From SHAN690 sp023262195 (GTDB lineage Bacteria; Bacteroidota; Bacteroidia; Flavobacteriales_G; Salibacteraceae), in NCBI GenBank assembly GCA_038142005.1, contig JAYQJE010000001.1, positions 62,001-126,000 of the forward strand: a stretch of 64,000 nucleotides of DNA, in the 5' to 3' direction. The notes under the pieces are model-generated. The model saw only the letters and a list, made by a program, of their open reading frames with translations, was not told where the DNA came from and did not search any database. The position numbers and the translations under genes are program-made. Positions 8,642-17,610 of this stretch are shown piece after piece; position 1 is the stretch's first letter, and each line of letters opens with the position of its first letter.

Positions 8642-8696
8642 TGTCATCCTGAGCTTCGCTGAAAGCGAATAGTCGAAGGAGACAGCGGGCCAAAGG
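8642..8696 (+). repeat. REP-like element, copy 3
   Basis: TGTCATCCTGAGC, TTCGCTGAAAGCGAA (a small palindrome), GTCGAAGG and GACAGCGGGCCAAA. It shares both the core and the 14-base tail with copy 1, so the repeat unit is about 55 bases long. It ends 26 bases before the fluoride-channel gene. Confidence 0.65.
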
Positions 8697-8722
8697 GTGA
8701 TGCACCTTAATATTGCAAGCAT

Positions 8723-9079
8723 ATGAATTGGTTGGCAATTTTTATTGGAGGTGGGCTTGGCAGCATGCTGAGGTTTGGCTTAAGTCGCATTTTCCTCTCT
8801 ATGGAACTCACACAACTTCCCTTGGCAACGCTGTCTTCCAATATTCTGAGTACAGCCATACTCGGTGTTGCGCTGTTAAAACTGACCGATCATCAATCAT
8901 TCTTTTACTATTTCTTAATCATCGGATTCTGTGGAGGATTTAGCACCTTCAGTACTTTTAGCCAAGAAACATTCGTATTGGCTAAAAACGGTCAACTTGC
9001 TTGGGCTGTAGCCAACGTTTTAGTTAGTGTAGCAATTTGTATTTCAATACTTTATCTAATATCAAAAACTGCCAAATGA
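8723..9079 (+). CDS. crcB: Fluoride channel CrcB/Fluc
   Basis: A 118-residue protein with four membrane helices. The family hallmarks are present: GGGLGSMLRFGLSR at the N-terminus, the conserved Asn in TLSSNIL and the phenylalanine-rich pore motif GFCGGFSTFSTFS. Fluc proteins form dual-topology dimers that export F- from the cytoplasm. The stop codon overlaps the next start by four bases (ATGA), so it is translationally coupled to the phosphatase gene. No fluoride riboswitch was recognised upstream, where REP-like repeats lie instead. Confidence 0.93.
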   Translation: MNWLAIFIGGGLGSMLRFGLSRIFLSMELTQLPLATLSSNILSTAILGVALLKLTDHQSFFYYFLIIGFCGGFSTFSTFSQETFVLAKNGQLAWAVANVLVSVAICISILYLISKTAK

Positions 9080-10680
9080 GATCTACCCTATTCGCGGTCT
9101 TACTCCTCATGAGTGCTTATGTACAAAGTCAAGAGAAGCCAAAACTGATTGTCGGTATTGTGATTGACCAAATGCGTGCCGATTACATTCATCGATATTG
9201 GGATGTGTTTGAAGATGACGGCTTCAAAAAGCTGGTAAACGAAGGATTCTTCTGTAAAAACACCCATTTCAATTATGTTCCGACTTACACTGGACCAGGC
9301 CACGCCAGTATCTACACCGGCACCACTCCAATGAACCACGGCATCATTGCGAATACTTGGTTTGATAAGCACACAGGCGAAAGTCAATACTGTGCTGGAG
9401 ATGATGATAGAAAAACCGTTGGCAGCGATTCCGATAAAGGCGAAATGTCTCCAAAAAATATGTTGGCTCCATCGCTTGGTGATGCATTGCGCATTGCGAG
9501 TCAGTTTAAAGGAAAATCCATCGGGATATCCATCAAAGATCGGGGAGCAATTTTACCAGCCGGTCATTCGGCCAATGCCGCTTATTGGATGGATTATAAC
9601 AATGGCAAAATGATTACCAGTGACTATTACATGGAATCATTGCCCACCTGGGTAGAGGCTTTCAATGGCAAAAAGCACCCGGATAATCTCGCAAGCCAGG
9701 GCTGGGAATTGAGCCTTGCGCCAGAGTTTTACACGGCCAGCACCCAAGACAATACTCCTTATGAACGCTCGCTCAACGAAGGCGTTGATCCAGTATTCCC
9801 ATACGATGTGGAGGTCGCCATCAAAGCCGACTCATACTACAAGTTTGCGTGTACCCCGCATGGCAATACCTTGCTGCGGCTTATGGCCGATCAATGCATC
9901 GTGAATGAAAAATTAGGACAAGATGAGCATACCGATTTGTTAGCGATTTCCTTTTCATCGCCAGATATGATTGGGCACATGTATGGCCCACAATCCATGG
10001 AAATTGAAGACACCTATATCAAACTCGATCGAGAAATAGCACTGTTGATTAAATCGCTCAACGACCGTGTGGGGGAAGGAAATTATATGCTCTTCCTCAC
10101 CGCTGACCATGCCGCTGCACAGGTTCCAGCATACTTAGCCGATCACAAGATTCCGGTGGATTATTTCGATGCGGAAGGACTAGAAAAGGCATTGTCTCAG
10201 GCCAGCATCGACCGATTTGGTGAAGACCTCATTCAAAACATTAGCAACCAGCAAGTTTTCATTGATCGCGCGAAGCTTAATGAAACTAAATTAGAATTGA
10301 AGACGGTGACCCAAGCCATTGCTGCCGCGGCACTTGAATATCCTGGTGTAGCCAATGCCTTAGATATTAAACAATTGCAGCATGCGTTACCACCAGACCA
10401 GTTCGCGCAGATGGCTTCACTCGGTTGGAATCCGCTTCGATCAGGCGATGTGGTCATTCAATATTTACCCGGCTGGATGTCTTACAAAAACAAAGGGACC
10501 ACACACGGGTCGTCATTCAACTATGACAGCCATGTGCCATTGCTATTTTACGGAGCTGGAATCGAGCAGGGCGAGAGCATTGAGCCAGTGCGCATCACGC
10601 AAATTGTGCCCACGGTATGTCTCATCAGCAACATTGCTTTGCCCGATGCCTCTGAGCACGAACCGGTAGATTTTGATTAG
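9076..10680 (+). CDS. PafA-like alkaline phosphatase (alkaline phosphatase superfamily)
   Basis: A 534-residue secreted enzyme. A signal peptide (1-18, ending YVQSQ) is followed by the metal-site Asp31 in VIDQMRADY and the nucleophile Thr72 in TYTGPGHASIYTG. The remaining metal ligands lie in TADHAA and in THGSSFNYDSHVPLLFYG. A threonine nucleophile and this layout are those of the Bacteroidota phosphatase PafA, which hydrolyses a wide range of phosphomonoesters in the periplasm. Some relatives are phosphodiesterases, so the exact preference is uncertain. Translation starts at the ATG overlapping the crcB stop; an upstream start inside crcB would spoil the signal peptide. Confidence 0.85.
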   Translation: MRSTLFAVLLLMSAYVQSQEKPKLIVGIVIDQMRADYIHRYWDVFEDDGFKKLVNEGFFCKNTHFNYVPTYTGPGHASIYTGTTPMNHGIIANTWFDKHTGESQYCAGDDDRKTVGSDSDKGEMSPKNMLAPSLGDALRIASQFKGKSIGISIKDRGAILPAGHSANAAYWMDYNNGKMITSDYYMESLPTWVEAFNGKKHPDNLASQGWELSLAPEFYTASTQDNTPYERSLNEGVDPVFPYDVEVAIKADSYYKFACTPHGNTLLRLMADQCIVNEKLGQDEHTDLLAISFSSPDMIGHMYGPQSMEIEDTYIKLDREIALLIKSLNDRVGEGNYMLFLTADHAAAQVPAYLADHKIPVDYFDAEGLEKALSQASIDRFGEDLIQNISNQQVFIDRAKLNETKLELKTVTQAIAAAALEYPGVANALDIKQLQHALPPDQFAQMASLGWNPLRSGDVVIQYLPGWMSYKNKGTTHGSSFNYDSHVPLLFYGAGIEQGESIEPVRITQIVPTVCLISNIALPDASEHEPVDFD

Positions 10681-10714
10681 AAGGATTGACTAGCAAAGCG
10701 CTGATAGCTGAAAA

Positions 10715-11449
10715 CTAATCCTGCTCGGCAAAAACTTTCTCCAGTAAATCGGTTACTCGATGCGAAGCGTCTGTACGAATCAGTTTTTCCTCATCGCGGA
10801 CTTTCATAAATAAACCGCGCAACGCTCGATCGGTGGTATGCTCGCTCAGTGAATTGGTTTGTATCTCGTCAAACAAAAATCCATTTAGGCTCGCCTTATT
10901 ATACACACTGATGAGATTGCTGTATAAATCATTAGCAGATAAACCGAGCACCAAATCCTTGCTGAGTGATATATCAATCTTCGGTTGAAATGCATCAAAT
11001 AATTGCTGGCGTGTATTGCGTCTCAAATAATTGGTCCCGGCAGAATCTTCACCATTGAGAATCTCCCAACCATCGTCAATGGTAAGATTGGTGATGGCAT
11101 CTACAAAGATTGGTGTGGCCTCACGAGCAGCATCCTCGGCCGCTCGATTTATGGCTAGAATATTATCCTCAACTAGGTTGGTCGGTAGCAGGTTTAGCAC
11201 ATCATACACGGGTTGAGCTTCTTCAGGAAGTAAAATCTTTACTGCTTGATCGCCATAAAAGCCATCCGTTTTGTTTAACCGAGTCACTGCGGTATCCGTA
11301 CCTACCGCAAGGGCTTGTTTTAAGCCGGCAACAACCTCAGAATCAGTAACACCACCTACAGCCTCTTCCCAAGGAAAGTCTTCGCAGGAGCTCAATCCGA
11401 TGAGCACGGGTAGGCACCAAAGCATAAGTTTGAATCTCATTTTTCTCAT
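10715..11449 (-). CDS. DUF4197 lipoprotein
   Basis: A 244-residue protein with lipobox IGLSSC near residue 22 and a DUF4197 domain over most of its length (SEVVAGLKQALAVGTDTAV, LNKTDGFYGDQAVKILLPEE). The family is widespread in Bacteroidota and Proteobacteria and has no established function. It is mostly alpha-helical and predicted to sit on the periplasmic face of an envelope membrane. Its ATG overlaps the ltaE stop by four bases, so the two genes form a coupled pair, although no biochemical link is obvious. Confidence 0.8.
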   Translation of the reverse strand: MRKMRFKLMLWCLPVLIGLSSCEDFPWEEAVGGVTDSEVVAGLKQALAVGTDTAVTRLNKTDGFYGDQAVKILLPEEAQPVYDVLNLLPTNLVEDNILAINRAAEDAAREATPIFVDAITNLTIDDGWEILNGEDSAGTNYLRRNTRQQLFDAFQPKIDISLSKDLVLGLSANDLYSNLISVYNKASLNGFLFDEIQTNSLSEHTTDRALRGLFMKVRDEEKLIRTDASHRVTDLLEKVFAEQD

Positions 11450-12474
11450 ATCTCAAGTCTTTTAAATGCATCAGCCGTATAATCCAAGGCGTTGGATGGG
11501 AGGCTTAAATGCGTTACAAATCTAATCTTACCATGACCGAAGGCCACCGTTTCGATGCCCAATTTTGTCAACGCTTGTATGATTTGTTTTTGTTTTCCTG
11601 CATCAGCGAGCACTGCTACCACAATATTGGTCTCCACATTCATCACTTCAGAAACCCACGATTGTGATTGAAGCAAGTTACCTATTTCCTTGGCCAAAGC
11701 ATGGTCTTTTTTGAGTCTTTCCACATGATTATCCAGCGCAAAAACGCCCGCTGCAGCAAGATATCCGGCTTGTCGCATGCCGCCACCAAAAACCTTGCGC
11801 ACCCGTATTGCTTGGTAAATAAAATCTGCATTCCCAATTAAAAGCGAACCCACTGGGCAACCAAGTCCTTTGCTCAGACAAATGGAAATGCTATCAAAGG
11901 TTTCTCCGATCAATTGTGTGGACTCTCCTGTCTCTACCAAAGCATTAAAAAGCCGAGCTCCATCCAAGTGAAGCTTTAGTGCATTTTCAGCACACACCTT
12001 TTTAATTCTTTGAACTTCCTCCTGTTTCCAAATGGCTCCACCGCCTTTATTGCTGGTATTCTCAATCGACACGAGCGTAGTTCGAGGATGATGTGGATCG
12101 TCCGGATTAATATTTTCTAGAATGTCATTGGCCACAAATCGACCTTTATCGCCATGGAGCAAGCGAACCGAACAACCGCTATTCATAGCAATGCCACCTC
12201 CTTCATAATTGTAAATGTGTGCTAATCGATCGCAGATTACTTCCTCTCCAGGTTGGGTGTGTACTTTGATTGCAATTTGATTGGTCATCGTACCTGATGG
12301 ACAAAACAAGGCGGCTTCATGCCCAAACATACCTGCAGCTTTCGTCTCGAGGGCATTGATGGTGGGATCTTGCCCAAAAACATCATCGCCTACTTCTGCA
12401 GACATCATCGCATCCAACATGGCATCGGTGGGCTTTGTGACGGTATCGCTTTTAAAATCTAGTGTTACACTCAT
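11446..12474 (-). CDS. ltaE: Low-specificity L-threonine aldolase
   Basis: A 342-residue PLP enzyme (fold type I) that cleaves L-threonine/L-allo-threonine to glycine and acetaldehyde. It begins LDFKSDTVTKPT, the typical family start, and has DDVFGQDPT, LHLDGARLFNA and the PLP-binding lysine in ICLSKGLGCPVGSL. ATG 12474 is chosen because an in-frame extension to 12597 would run across the divergent TauE start and has no family similarity. It shares the intergenic region with the divergent TauE gene and overlaps the DUF4197 gene by four bases downstream. Confidence 0.9.
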   Translation of the reverse strand: MSVTLDFKSDTVTKPTDAMLDAMMSAEVGDDVFGQDPTINALETKAAGMFGHEAALFCPSGTMTNQIAIKVHTQPGEEVICDRLAHIYNYEGGGIAMNSGCSVRLLHGDKGRFVANDILENINPDDPHHPRTTLVSIENTSNKGGGAIWKQEEVQRIKKVCAENALKLHLDGARLFNALVETGESTQLIGETFDSISICLSKGLGCPVGSLLIGNADFIYQAIRVRKVFGGGMRQAGYLAAAGVFALDNHVERLKKDHALAKEIGNLLQSQSWVSEVMNVETNIVVAVLADAGKQKQIIQALTKLGIETVAFGHGKIRFVTHLSLPSNALDYTADAFKRLEI

Positions 12475-12595
12475 ATATTTTGACTTACCTACGAAGTAAG
12501 GATTTAATGAGAAGACTAAAAACCTTTCACTGAACCAAGTGAGTATTGTGCCTTTTGCTACAGTAGGCTCTCCGAATTTCGGCCATATTCGCATC

Positions 12596-13396
12596 ATGAT
12601 TGAAATAGCCGGCTATATTGCCTCTATTCTTATAGGTGTTTCACTCGGTTTGGTGGGCGGAGGCGGATCAACGCTGGCCGTGCCTGTGTTGGTTTACCTA
12701 CTCAGTGTGGAGCCAATTCTCGCCACATCCTATTCCCTTTTCATTATTGGTACCACGAGTATTGTTGGTGGAGCGCGCTATGCCATTAAAAAACTGGTGG
12801 ATTACAAAATGGCCATCCTATTTGGCCTACCCAGCATAGCTGCCGTTTATCTAACTCGGGCTTTTGTTTTGCCCATAATTCCGATGGAAATTGAAGTCGG
12901 ATCGCTATTTACGCTGAGCAAGTCTGTGCTCATCATGGCGCTTTTTGCCCTACTAATGTTGGCTGCCAGTATTGGTATGATTCGTAAAAAGCCAGAAAAG
13001 AAAGAGGAGCAAACGAAAGACTTCCATCCAGCTGTATTGGCATTGCTTGTATTGGCGGAAGGCGCTGTAGTGGGTTTCTTGACTGGTCTGGTGGGTGCAG
13101 GCGGTGGATTTCTGATCATACCAGCATTGGTCATTCTAGCCAAACTCCCTATGAAAAAAGCTGTGGGCACCTCATTGGTAATCATTTCATCGAAATCTCT
13201 TATTGGTTTTTCAGGTGACTTAGGCCATCTCGATATCGATTGGATGTTTCTATTCACTGTTTCGGCATTAGCCATCGTAGGAATTGCCATTGGTTCATAC
13301 TTATCCAGCAAGATTGACGGTCAATCACTTAAGAAAGGATTTGGCTGGTTGGTGCTTGTCATGGGCATTTTTATCATCTTTAAACAACTATTTTAA
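12596..13396 (+). CDS. TauE/SafE-family anion exporter
   Basis: A 266-residue membrane protein with about eight helices and the internally duplicated family signature: LGLVGGGGSTLAVPVLVY near the N-terminus and TGLVGAGGGFLIIPALV in the second half. The family moves sulfite, sulfoacetate or other organosulfur anions. The start at 12596 (MIEIAGYIASIL) places the first helix correctly. A rhodanese lipoprotein follows after nine bases, a pairing that suggests a role in sulfur-compound handling, as inference only. Confidence 0.85.
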   Translation: MIEIAGYIASILIGVSLGLVGGGGSTLAVPVLVYLLSVEPILATSYSLFIIGTTSIVGGARYAIKKLVDYKMAILFGLPSIAAVYLTRAFVLPIIPMEIEVGSLFTLSKSVLIMALFALLMLAASIGMIRKKPEKKEEQTKDFHPAVLALLVLAEGAVVGFLTGLVGAGGGFLIIPALVILAKLPMKKAVGTSLVIISSKSLIGFSGDLGHLDIDWMFLFTVSALAIVGIAIGSYLSSKIDGQSLKKGFGWLVLVMGIFIIFKQLF

Positions 13397-13405
13397 TTAA
13401 ACAAT

Positions 13406-13786
13406 ATGCGTTATCTGATTACTCTATTTACCATTACCACGCTTATCTCTTGTCAAGCTCAAGAACAAAAAGACACAAAAGACCTCGATCCATTTGCAGA
13501 TATCAGCAACGAACAAGCCCATGAAATCATGAAGGCAAAGGCAGACTTGCAAATCATTGACGTGCGCCAAAACGCGGAAGTAGCCGGTGGAATGATCGAT
13601 GGTGCGGTTCAGATGGATATTTCAAAGCCAAAGTTTTATGAGCAAATTGAAACGCTTGATAAAACCAAGCCAGTGTTGGTTTACTGTGCCGCAGGCGGTA
13701 GAAGTAAAACGGCTCAAGAAATAATGCAGGAGGCAGGTTTTACAGAAGTCTATAACCTTAAGAACGGGTACGGACGCTGGAAATAA
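13406..13786 (+). CDS. Rhodanese-domain lipoprotein
   Basis: A 126-residue protein with lipobox TLISC (Cys16) and a single rhodanese domain. The active-site loop VYCAAGGRSKTAQ carries the catalytic Cys. Single-domain rhodaneses transfer sulfane sulfur or only bind sulfur species. It lies in a tight run with the TauE/SafE exporter (nine bases upstream) and the EI24 gene (six bases downstream), so it is probably part of the same transcript and would act in the periplasm. Confidence 0.85.
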   Translation: MRYLITLFTITTLISCQAQEQKDTKDLDPFADISNEQAHEIMKAKADLQIIDVRQNAEVAGGMIDGAVQMDISKPKFYEQIETLDKTKPVLVYCAAGGRSKTAQEIMQEAGFTEVYNLKNGYGRWK

Positions 13787-13792
13787 CCCATC

Positions 13793-14566
13793 ATGTTCAA
13801 AGGCTTTAGGGCATACGGAAAGTCTATTTCATTTCTCAACAACCATGGATTGAGCTGGGTATGGTTTTTTCCATTGATCGTTACGGCATTGGTAATTATT
13901 GGTGGTTTTGAACTGACCTCATGGGCTACCGATGCTCTAAACGTTTTGCTCAAAGATTTCTTAGATGGGCAAACATGGCTTGGCGACTGGCAATCGACCA
14001 TCGGAACCATTCTTTACTGGATAATTTGGCTAGTCCTGCGAATACTCCTGTATTTCGCTATGGCGTTTATTGGTGGGTCAATCATCATTTTGATAATGAC
14101 ACCAGTATTAGCCTATGCAAGCGAAAAAGTAGCGGAGAAACTAGGCGTGGATGTTCCTGCGTTTTCACTCTCCCGATTTTTTCAAGACATTATTCGTGGA
14201 TTAGGCATCGCCTTGAAAAACGGAACCATCCAAATACTGCTGACCATCATTTGTTTTGGCATCGGATTTATTCCTGTGATTGGGTTTTTATCCCCTTTTC
14301 TAATGATCGTTATAAATGCTTACTACTATGGTTTTAGCCTCATTGACTATTCGCTAGAGAGGCGCGCTATGAGTGTTGGCGATAGTTCCACTTATGCCTT
14401 TGAGCGAAAATTCACCACTACTGGAATTGGGTTGCCCTTTGCACTATGGATGCTCATTCCGTTTATTGGGCCAATGACCTCAGGATTTGTAGCCCTCTTG
14501 GGCACAGTGGCGGCTACCATAGCCGTTGAGTCAGAGTCTACTTCACCAGCGAAAACTGTCCAGTAG
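13793..14566 (+). CDS. EI24/CysZ-like membrane protein
   Basis: A 257-residue protein with about five or six hydrophobic segments. It shows the EI24-family look: MFKGFRAYGKSISFL at the start, a long loop with SLSRFFQDIIRGLG, then YYYGFSLIDYSLERR and STYAFERKF before the last helices. CysZ of E. coli, a member of this family, helps sulfate uptake. With the neighbouring TauE and rhodanese genes this hints at sulfur metabolism, but the family is broad and the assignment is only to family level. Confidence 0.7.
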   Translation: MFKGFRAYGKSISFLNNHGLSWVWFFPLIVTALVIIGGFELTSWATDALNVLLKDFLDGQTWLGDWQSTIGTILYWIIWLVLRILLYFAMAFIGGSIIILIMTPVLAYASEKVAEKLGVDVPAFSLSRFFQDIIRGLGIALKNGTIQILLTIICFGIGFIPVIGFLSPFLMIVINAYYYGFSLIDYSLERRAMSVGDSSTYAFERKFTTTGIGLPFALWMLIPFIGPMTSGFVALLGTVAATIAVESESTSPAKTVQ

Positions 14567-14870
14567 TTTCCGCGATTTTATAATCTGAAGTTCGGTAAAC
14601 GATGTGATATGCGCAGGTACCAATCGGTGCTAACATTCCGCTGTTGTAAGCGATGAAATCTCCCGTAGCAGGATCACTCTCCAAACGGCTGCCGCTTCTT
14701 GCGAGTCAATGGATAAATTACAATTAATGTAGGGCACCATTACTAAAATTCATTAAAACATTCGTGCCGAATGTCCAATTGTCGTAGTAGTTCTGAGCGA
14801 TGGAATCAAACCCCGTCAGTGCCTAAAATACAAAAAGGAATGATGTCGAGTATATTGATTTAACCGCCAT
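14538..14870 (-). pseudogene. Decayed N-terminal remnant of a T9SS surface protein
   Basis: From ATG 14870 a signal-peptide-like start (KSIYSTSFLFVF) is interrupted by TAG at 14825-14823, then resumes in frame as ALTGFDSIAQN and NWTFGTNVLMNFSNGA. The latter matches the first propeller motif (NWYFG...G-NF-G-P) of many T9SS-exported Bacteroidota proteins. At least two further frame changes follow (INCNLSIDSQE, then SGSRLESDPATGDFIAYNSG) before a stop at 14540-14538 that overlaps the 3' end of the EI24 gene. Family members are many hundreds of residues long; only ~110 remain. It accounts for most of the otherwise empty 14567-14953 stretch. Confidence 0.55.
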
Positions 14871-14953
14871 TTAGATCCTAATTATAAACGAATTGATCAA
14901 ACTTTGGTTTTCTTGAACCTTAAGTATGTGAGAAAGGGTTTCTAACTTGAAAT

Positions 14954-15586
14954 TTATTCGGCCCTATTAGGGTTAACCTTCGTATAAACGGTCCACTGCT
15001 TATCCTTAATCATGGACTCCATTTCCAACTCGAAATTGCGCAATTCATCCGGAGCATTCATTCGATTATAAACCCAATGTTGAACGTCTTGAGAATTCAC
15101 TATGGTAGTAGATGAAGGAAGGTCGGTTACTGGTGCGTCATAAACATGACGCAGCTTTGCATATCCAATATCCTTGGCCATCTTCTGAATTCGGTCCAAC
15201 TCCTCTTCATTAAACTTGGTTGTATAAGTGCCTTCGTAGTCAAAGAATTGGCGTCCCTCGAGCAATGCCCATCCACTTCTAAATACATTCACAGTGTAAA
15301 CAGGACATTGACCAAAGCATGGTGTCCGATCCATTCTAAAATAGAGTGAATCTGGAAAAATAGGTGCTAGTCTGTCCACCTCGATTGTCTCCTGCTTTTG
15401 AATTCTGTCCGGCTCAGCCATGGCTTTTAATTCTACATTCTCGCTCATTTCCTCCTGAGAAATGTTGCCTTGGTTTTCTAATTTTTCTGCCTCAGCCTTT
15501 TCCACTGATTTCTTTGAGTTCTTGCAGCTCACCATTAGGATTGAGGAGCTGAATACCAACAACACAAATACACTGAATAGTCTCAT
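14954..15586 (-). CDS. DUF6438 lipoprotein
   Basis: A 210-residue protein with lipobox ILMVSC (Cys21), an acidic, low-complexity linker (~25-70) and a C-terminal DUF6438-type domain recognisable by RTPCFGQCPVYTVNVFRSG and GTYTTKFNEEELDRI. Its function is unknown; the paired cysteines in CFGQC are conserved in the family and could form a disulfide. The ATG lies directly after the yidC stop, so it is probably cotranscribed with yidC. Confidence 0.75.
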   Translation of the reverse strand: MRLFSVFVLLVFSSSILMVSCKNSKKSVEKAEAEKLENQGNISQEEMSENVELKAMAEPDRIQKQETIEVDRLAPIFPDSLYFRMDRTPCFGQCPVYTVNVFRSGWALLEGRQFFDYEGTYTTKFNEEELDRIQKMAKDIGYAKLRHVYDAPVTDLPSSTTIVNSQDVQHWVYNRMNAPDELRNFELEMESMIKDKQWTVYTKVNPNRAE

Positions 15587-15587
15587 A

Positions 15588-17480
15588 CTACTTTGGATTT
15601 TGAAGACCGCGATCCTTTGCGATCTTCTCTAGACGCTTTTGGAAATTTGACTTCTTCTTTGGATTCTTCTTGTTTGCTTGAATCTTGGCCCTAATAGCAT
15701 TCTCATCAATGAAATATCTTTTGATCACCAGCTGCTGCAAAATGGATACCACGTTCGAGGTAAGGTAATAGTAACTCAATCCACTGCTGTAGCTATTGAA
15801 GAAAAACAATAACATGAATGGCATGAGGTAGATCATCATCTTCATCTGAGGCATTTGTGCATTGCCTCCAGCGCCCGACATATCCATGTTATACTTGGAA
15901 TAGAAGAATGTGGATGCTGCCATGAGCAGCGTAAACAGACTTACGTGATCTCCATAAAAAGGAATCTCAAATGGGAGGCTCAAGATGCTGTCATAGCTAC
16001 TTAAGTCTTCCGCCCAAAGAAAGCTTTCTTGCCTCAGCTCAATGCTTGCTGGAAAGAAGCGGAACATGGCGTATAGAATGGGTAGTTGCAAAAGCATGGG
16101 AATACATCCTGCCATCGGATTCACACCGGCCTGACGATACAAAGACATGGTGGCCTGTTGCTTCGCAACAGCATCCTTGTCCTTCATTTTTTCATTGATC
16201 TCATCAATTTCTGGCTTCAGTGCCTTCATTCTAGCGCTGCTGATATAGTTTTTCCAAGTTAGCGGTGAGAGCGCCAGTTTTATCAAAAAGGTCAGCACCA
16301 GGATAATAATTCCATAGTTCCAACCGGTGTAGGTGTCCAGCGTATTGAAAACTGGAATAACAATCCATCGGTTTACCCAACCAAAAATGGCCCAACCGAG
16401 ATCAATTTGATCTTCCAATCCTATGTCGAGATCAGAGAGCGTTTGATAGTGGTTTGGTCCGAGATATAGTTGAAAGGGAAATGCAGGATCACGCTGATTG
16501 TCAAACTCCATGGTGAGGCGCGCGGTCATCTCCTTGGTGTACTTTAAGTCATCCGTTTCGATGGTTTCGACTTCACCGTTTTGTTTGGAAAATCCGTTCG
16601 GAGCAATGATGGCAGCAGAAAAGAATTGCTGTTTGAAGGCCACCCAATGAGTAGAGGCTTCTAACTGCTCCTCTTCATAGCTCGTTTCTGAAATGTAATC
16701 GGCTTCATCTTCCATGTATTTGTAATACACGGTGGTTTTCTGTTGCTCTTGTTCCCTGCTACGTTCGTGGAAAGGTGCCTTGATGCTCCAATTCAATTCA
16801 AATTGATCTTCGCTGGCAGCCAGTACATCGTCCATACCTACTGACTGAATGTAAGCGTCAACCACATATGAATTTGGTTCTGGAAGTTCATATACCACCT
16901 CAACAAACTGATCTTGAGACTGACCATAAAGTCGATATACTGCCCGTGTCGGGCTCATTTCATCTACTAACGGAGTGAAGAACATCTCATCACTTCGCAA
17001 CTCCTTTGATTTATTTGCCCAGAAATTGAATCTAAAATTCGAGGTTTCCTTATCGAACAGATACAAGGGCATCGAATCGAATGTGACATACTCTATCAAC
17101 TCTGCGCTTACAGGTGCGGCACCTTGATTGGATAGCGTGAGTCTTACAAACTCATTTTCGATTGTATGATATTCTGGAGTGCCATCACCAGCATTAGCAA
17201 ATGTTCCAAGTCTTCGCTTTCGCTCTAATTGAGCCAAAGAATCTCTGAGAGCAACTTCCGTAGAATCAAGCTCTGCCTCGATGGGTGCAGCCACTGTTGA
17301 GTCCTCTCGGATGGCAGTATTGCTCTCATCAATAATTTCATCTGCAATTTGCGCATTGGCTATGCTATCCTGAATTCGCTGTGCTTCAGCACGCTCTGCA
17401 TCTGAGGGTTGCATCCATAAAGAGTATCCTATAAGGATGGCTCCGATGAGCAGTAGCCCGGTAATTGTATTTCTATCCAT
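15588..17480 (-). CDS. yidC: Membrane protein insertase YidC
   Basis: A 630-residue inner-membrane insertase of the Gram-negative type. It has an N-terminal signal-anchor (RNTITGLLLIGAILIGYSLW), a large periplasmic P1 domain (~90-370) and the conserved five-helix core starting at YGIIILVLTFLIKLALSPL, with KMKDKDAVAKQQATMSLYRQ and NPMAGCIPMLLQLPI. The tail is strongly basic (KKNPKKKSNFQKRLEKIAK), as in other YidC proteins that touch ribosomes. It inserts membrane proteins with or without Sec. A TACATTTG -7 box lies 30 bases upstream of the start. Confidence 0.96.
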   Translation of the reverse strand: MDRNTITGLLLIGAILIGYSLWMQPSDAERAEAQRIQDSIANAQIADEIIDESNTAIREDSTVAAPIEAELDSTEVALRDSLAQLERKRRLGTFANAGDGTPEYHTIENEFVRLTLSNQGAAPVSAELIEYVTFDSMPLYLFDKETSNFRFNFWANKSKELRSDEMFFTPLVDEMSPTRAVYRLYGQSQDQFVEVVYELPEPNSYVVDAYIQSVGMDDVLAASEDQFELNWSIKAPFHERSREQEQQKTTVYYKYMEDEADYISETSYEEEQLEASTHWVAFKQQFFSAAIIAPNGFSKQNGEVETIETDDLKYTKEMTARLTMEFDNQRDPAFPFQLYLGPNHYQTLSDLDIGLEDQIDLGWAIFGWVNRWIVIPVFNTLDTYTGWNYGIIILVLTFLIKLALSPLTWKNYISSARMKALKPEIDEINEKMKDKDAVAKQQATMSLYRQAGVNPMAGCIPMLLQLPILYAMFRFFPASIELRQESFLWAEDLSSYDSILSLPFEIPFYGDHVSLFTLLMAASTFFYSKYNMDMSGAGGNAQMPQMKMMIYLMPFMLLFFFNSYSSGLSYYYLTSNVVSILQQLVIKRYFIDENAIRAKIQANKKNPKKKSNFQKRLEKIAKDRGLQNPK

Positions 17481-17509
17481 CTCCGTTTGTCGTTCTCAAA
17501 ATGAGGGTG

Positions 17510-17517
17510 CAAATGTA
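17510..17517 (-). promoter_or_regulatory. -7 box upstream of yidC
   Basis: On the minus strand TACATTTGC (consensus TAnnTTTG) lies 30 bases before the yidC ATG. The identical octamer precedes tRNA-Glu and proS in this window. A well-spaced -33 TTTG was not found here. Confidence 0.45.
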
Positions 17518-17610
17518 GAAGGCTCAAGGGATAAAACACCCCAAATGTGAGCAACGGCAACAAACTAAAGTCAGCCAGCTCACATTGCTATATAAATCGG
17601 CCAAATCCTA

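Noticed and set aside
8483..8720. Fluoride riboswitch upstream of crcB
   Set aside because: The leader consists of REP-like repeats. I could not find the conserved fluoride-aptamer core in the short stretch before the start.
12475..12597. N-terminal extension of ltaE by 41 codons
   Set aside because: It has no similarity to the family, precedes the typical LDFKSDTVTKPT start and runs over the divergent TauE start region.
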